This document shows, in pieces, positions 40,311 to 41,985 of a stretch of DNA of 41,985 nucleotides (positions are counted from its first letter, which is position 1; each line of letters starts with the position of its first letter). The notes under the pieces were generated by a model, which was not told where the DNA came from, searched no databases, and saw only the letters and a list, made by a program, of their open reading frames with translations. The DNA comes from Cyanobacteria bacterium RU_5_0 (GTDB taxonomy: Bacteria > Cyanobacteriota > Cyanobacteriia > Elainellales > Elainellaceae). The position numbers and the translations under genes are program-made. Location of the stretch: NCBI GenBank assembly GCA_012033255.1, contig JAAUSF010000035.1, positions 1-41,985 of the forward strand, read 5' to 3'.

Positions 40311-41471
40311 ATGAACGTTGAACAAGCCCTGGACGTTGTGAATATTGCCATGTCTGCTCGGTTTGGCAGACAACTGACTGATGTGGAAACTGCTATTTTT
40401 GAGGGTGCTTGGCATGACCTGACGTATGAGCAAATCGCCAAACAATCTGGCTATTCAGTACGTTATGTCAAGGGAGATATCGGAGCCAAGATCTGGAAAC
40501 AACTTAGTCAAGCGTTGGGAGAACCTGTCAGCAAGACAAACTTTCGATCGGCATTAGAGCGGAGATGGGAACAGGAGGCAGAGAACCGGGAACCGGGAGT
40601 AGGAATGGGGAGCCAGGAAAAAGCTTTAGAGAGTAAAGGTGATGAAGTTTTAACAACTGAGACTCCCGATACTCCCTTCTTGCCGCCTCGTTGCGATTGG
40701 GGAGATGCGATCGATGTTTCTCTCTTTTATGGGCGCAAAACGGAAGTTAACACACTCTACCAGTGGATAGTAACCGATCGCTGCCGTCTGATTGCCATTT
40801 TGGGGATGGGGGGATGGGATGCGGCTACCGGTCGGGGGTTGGAAGGGTTGCAAAGTAGCTCAAGTCGAATTTTATTTGCGGTGTGGAGTCCCGATGGACA
40901 AACGATCGCCACAGGCAATGATGACCACACGGTGAAACTGTGGAATCCGGCAACGAGGGAATGTTTGCAGACGCTGCAAGGACATACCAATTGGGTACTT
41001 TGCGTCGCATGGCATCCCAATGGACAAGTGCTTGCCAGCAGTAGCGATGATTGTACTGTGCGCTTGTGGAATGTCACTACGAATGAATGTTTGCAAACTT
41101 TAGATGCTCACCAAAATTGGGTATGGTCTGTCGCATGGCATCCCAAGGGAACTGTCCTTGCGAGTAGCAGTGATGATCACACAATACGGCTTTGGAATCC
41201 CGATACGGGTGACTGTTTGAATGTCTTGCAAGGACACAGCAATTTAGTCCGATCGCTAACTTGGAGTCCGGATGGAAAACTCCTTGCCAGCGGCAGCAAC
41301 GATGAAACCATTAAACTTTGGGATGTTGAGATGGGGGAATGTTTGAAAACACTGAGAGCCGATCGTCCTTATGAAGGAATGGATATTACCGGAGTTAAAG
41401 GATTAACAGATGCCCAAATCGCTACATTAAAACGACTTGGAGCCGTAGAAGCATCCAATCGCAATTTATAA
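40311..41471 (+). CDS. Internally deleted STAND/NB-ARC WD40 protein
   Basis: The N terminus ([48 protein letters not shown]) is the helix-turn-helix-like domain found at the start of cyanobacterial NB-ARC-WD40 proteins. It is followed by the NB-ARC lead-in [26 protein letters not shown] and LIAILGMGG. Normally GMGGIGKT would form the P-loop. Here residue Gly168 is followed directly by WDAATGRG from a WD40 repeat, so the whole ATPase and many repeats are missing in frame. Four complete WD40 repeats and the usual tail [21 protein letters not shown] remain. I chose ATG 40311, which matches relatives. An upstream ATG at 40242 lies inside a MITE. It may be a non-functional relic or a small adaptor. 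Confidence 0.85.
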   Translation: MNVEQALDVVNIAMSARFGRQLTDVETAIFEGAWHDLTYEQIAKQSGYSVRYVKGDIGAKIWKQLSQALGEPVSKTNFRSALERRWEQEAENREPGVGMGSQEKALESKGDEVLTTETPDTPFLPPRCDWGDAIDVSLFYGRKTEVNTLYQWIVTDRCRLIAILGMGGWDAATGRGLEGLQSSSSRILFAVWSPDGQTIATGNDDHTVKLWNPATRECLQTLQGHTNWVLCVAWHPNGQVLASSSDDCTVRLWNVTTNECLQTLDAHQNWVWSVAWHPKGTVLASSSDDHTIRLWNPDTGDCLNVLQGHSNLVRSLTWSPDGKLLASGSNDETIKLWDVEMGECLKTLRADRPYEGMDITGVKGLTDAQIATLKRLGAVEASNRNL

Positions 41472-41477
41472 ACCATC

Positions 41478-41525
41478 TAGACCTCCGGGGTACTGCGACC
41501 ATAGGCTTTAGCCTTGGTCGTATGG
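41478..41525. repeat. Hairpin at the end of an IS200/IS605-like element
   Basis: CGACCATAGGCT and its complement AGCCTTGGTCG (about 41499-41522) form a stem around a TT loop, next to CTAGACCTCCGGGGTA. The position just outside an RHH gene and a divergent tnpB fragment fits the hairpin end of an IS200/IS605-group element, or a terminator for the RHH gene. Confidence 0.5.
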
Positions 41526-41538
41526 GGGAGCTTGAGCG

Positions 41539-41685
41539 TCAGTCGATGGGGTTCAATGCCCCGGAGACTGACAATCTCCTGATTAACTCACGCAGTACGT
41601 CATTCTGCGTTCGCTCTGTGAGTTCACAGTATTTTTTGAGATGTTCAAGCTCTTTTTCGGAGACTCGAATTAAAACCTGTTTCAC
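41539..41685 (-). CDS. Ribbon-helix-helix protein associated with a TnpB element
   Basis: This 48-residue product (MKQVLIRVSEKELEHLKKYC, then ELTERTQNDVLRELIRRLSV) is a short Arc/CopG-like ribbon-helix-helix protein. It has one N-terminal strand (QVLIRVS) and two helices. It starts at a GTG; no in-frame ATG exists, and no strong ribosome-binding site is seen. The gene is divergent from the tnpB fragment, with a perfect palindrome in the 56-bp gap. It therefore probably regulates that promoter or its own. Small RHH genes next to cyanobacterial IS605-type tnpB genes are familiar to me, though a specific role is unproven. Confidence 0.7.
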   Translation of the reverse strand: MKQVLIRVSEKELEHLKKYCELTERTQNDVLRELIRRLSVSGALNPID

Positions 41686-41707
41686 GGTGGCACTTCTATT
41701 CCTTGAC

Positions 41708-41726
41708 TGCTATCATATTGATAGCA
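41708..41726. promoter_or_regulatory. Perfect 8-bp-arm palindrome between RHH gene and tnpB
   Basis: TGCTATCATATTGATAGCA has 8-bp inverted arms around TAT. TTGACT overlaps its left edge as a possible -35 hexamer toward tnpB. RHH proteins bind such inverted repeats as dimers of dimers, so this is a good candidate operator for the adjacent RHH protein. Confidence 0.6.
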
Positions 41727-41741
41727 CAGTTCAAGGTAGTG

Positions 41742-41876
41742 ATGCAGACCGCTTACCGCTTTAAGCTCATCCCAAATGTCCACCAAGCAGAAACGATGGT
41801 TTCTTGGTTGGGGATGTTGCGCGGTATGGTCAACTACAACCTGGCAGACCGGATTGATATAGGACTTACGCATTGA
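41742..41876 (+). pseudogene. Truncated TnpB (IS200/IS605 OrfB) N-terminal fragment
   Basis: The frame MQTAYRFKLIPNVHQAETMV, then SWLGMLRGMVNYNLADRID, matches the N terminus of TnpB RNA-guided nucleases (MxxxYRFKLYPNxxQ, then a cluster ending YNxALxxR). After RID it enters IGLTH and stops at 41876. A 26-bp palindrome (41865-41890) sits at the break. No RuvC catalytic part follows to the window end. The gene was probably cut by insertion of a small repeat and deletion. Confidence 0.75.
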
Positions 41877-41890
41877 CAGGAATGCGTAAG
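41865..41890. repeat. Palindromic insertion CTTACGCATT-N6-AATGCGTAAG
   Basis: Arms of 10 bp match perfectly around GACAGG. GGACTTACGCA is a recurrent terminal sequence of cyanobacterial insertion sequences and MITEs, from memory. It sits exactly where the tnpB reading frame is lost. Confidence 0.8.
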
Positions 41891-41985
41891 TGTGGTGAGT
41901 TTAGGTTAGTCCCCTCAGCGGTATCCGGTTGTGAGAGAATCATCAAAGCCCTCAACTGCCCAGTGTAACTGCAATCTTTACACCT

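Noticed and set aside
41682..41873. 63-codon minus-strand frame opposite the tnpB fragment
   Set aside because: Antisense to a recognisable TnpB N terminus and overlapping the promoter palindrome.
1..41985. tRNA, rRNA or riboswitch genes
   Set aside because: Intergenic regions were read for cloverleaf ends and conserved cores and none was convincing; a covariance-model search would settle it.

Overview
The window is chromosomal DNA of a cyanobacterium. The octamer GCGATCGC (HIP1) and its core CGATCG are scattered through almost every gene. Several genes are cyanobacterial or plastid hallmarks: the iron-stress chlorophyll antenna isiA, a Ycf33/DUF751 protein, a DUF3038-DUF4335 pair, a plastid-type pyruvate dehydrogenase E2 with the HRVIYG motif, YlqD, DUF6464 and DUF427. 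Base composition is moderate, and the gene set with many small palindromic repeats and WD40/TIR proteins suits a filamentous Leptolyngbya/Oscillatoria-like organism. That last placement is inference. No rRNA, tRNA or CRISPR array was seen.

Layout. 1-5.7 kb: ycf33, rbfA overlapping a GH3 (NagZ-like) glycosidase, an ABC-2 permease, a convergent DUF1517 membrane protein and a GIY-YIG protein. 5.7-7.4 kb: a small stress-type locus in which a MarR regulator is divergent from an NTF2-like protein and a glutathione S-transferase, with three copies of one palindrome between them. 7.6-11.3 kb: a type IA topoisomerase, a Uma2-family protein and a Cys-rich copper-storage-like four-helix protein. 11.3-14 kb: an IS1 remnant, MsrB and MsrA with N-terminal export signals, and a GH15 stub cut off by a GNAT gene. 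14-18 kb: a tight operon of acyl-ACP/CoA synthetase, YlqD and PDH E2. 18-24.5 kb: DUF427, DUF3038-DUF4335, a conserved unknown, an OmpA-family envelope protein, fmt and DUF6464. 24.7-28.5 kb: a large, more AT-rich gene for a TIR-TIR-TM-WD40 protein. 28.5-32 kb: a small membrane protein, a BrkB-family protein and a NodI/NodJ-type ABC exporter. 31.9-35 kb: isiA followed on the same strand by an alpha/beta hydrolase, a Cys-containing membrane protein and a Crp-type regulator. 35.3-40 kb: two GNATs, a sucrase/ferredoxin-like protein, a JmjC oxygenase, a 50-residue peptide gene and a DUF6585-like membrane protein. 40.1-42 kb: an internally deleted STAND-WD40 gene and the end of an IS200/IS605-like element with an RHH gene and an interrupted TnpB.

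How the genes work together. The strongest candidate for an undescribed system is the minus-strand set at 35.8-38.25 kb. A polar 50-aa peptide with a strong ribosome-binding site is followed by a 13-bp stem-loop, then a JmjC-type oxygenase, then 5 bp later a bis-His/bis-Cys [2Fe-2S] protein. This has the layout of a peptide-modification (RiPP-like) operon, but the function is inferred. Other loci worth follow-up are the MarR operator cluster, the isiA locus lacking isiB, the double-TIR WD40 receptor, and the STAND gene whose ATPase domain is missing exactly after the GMGG of its P-loop. Many intergenic regions hold MITE-like or REP-like palindromes, several with TATAGC-type ends.
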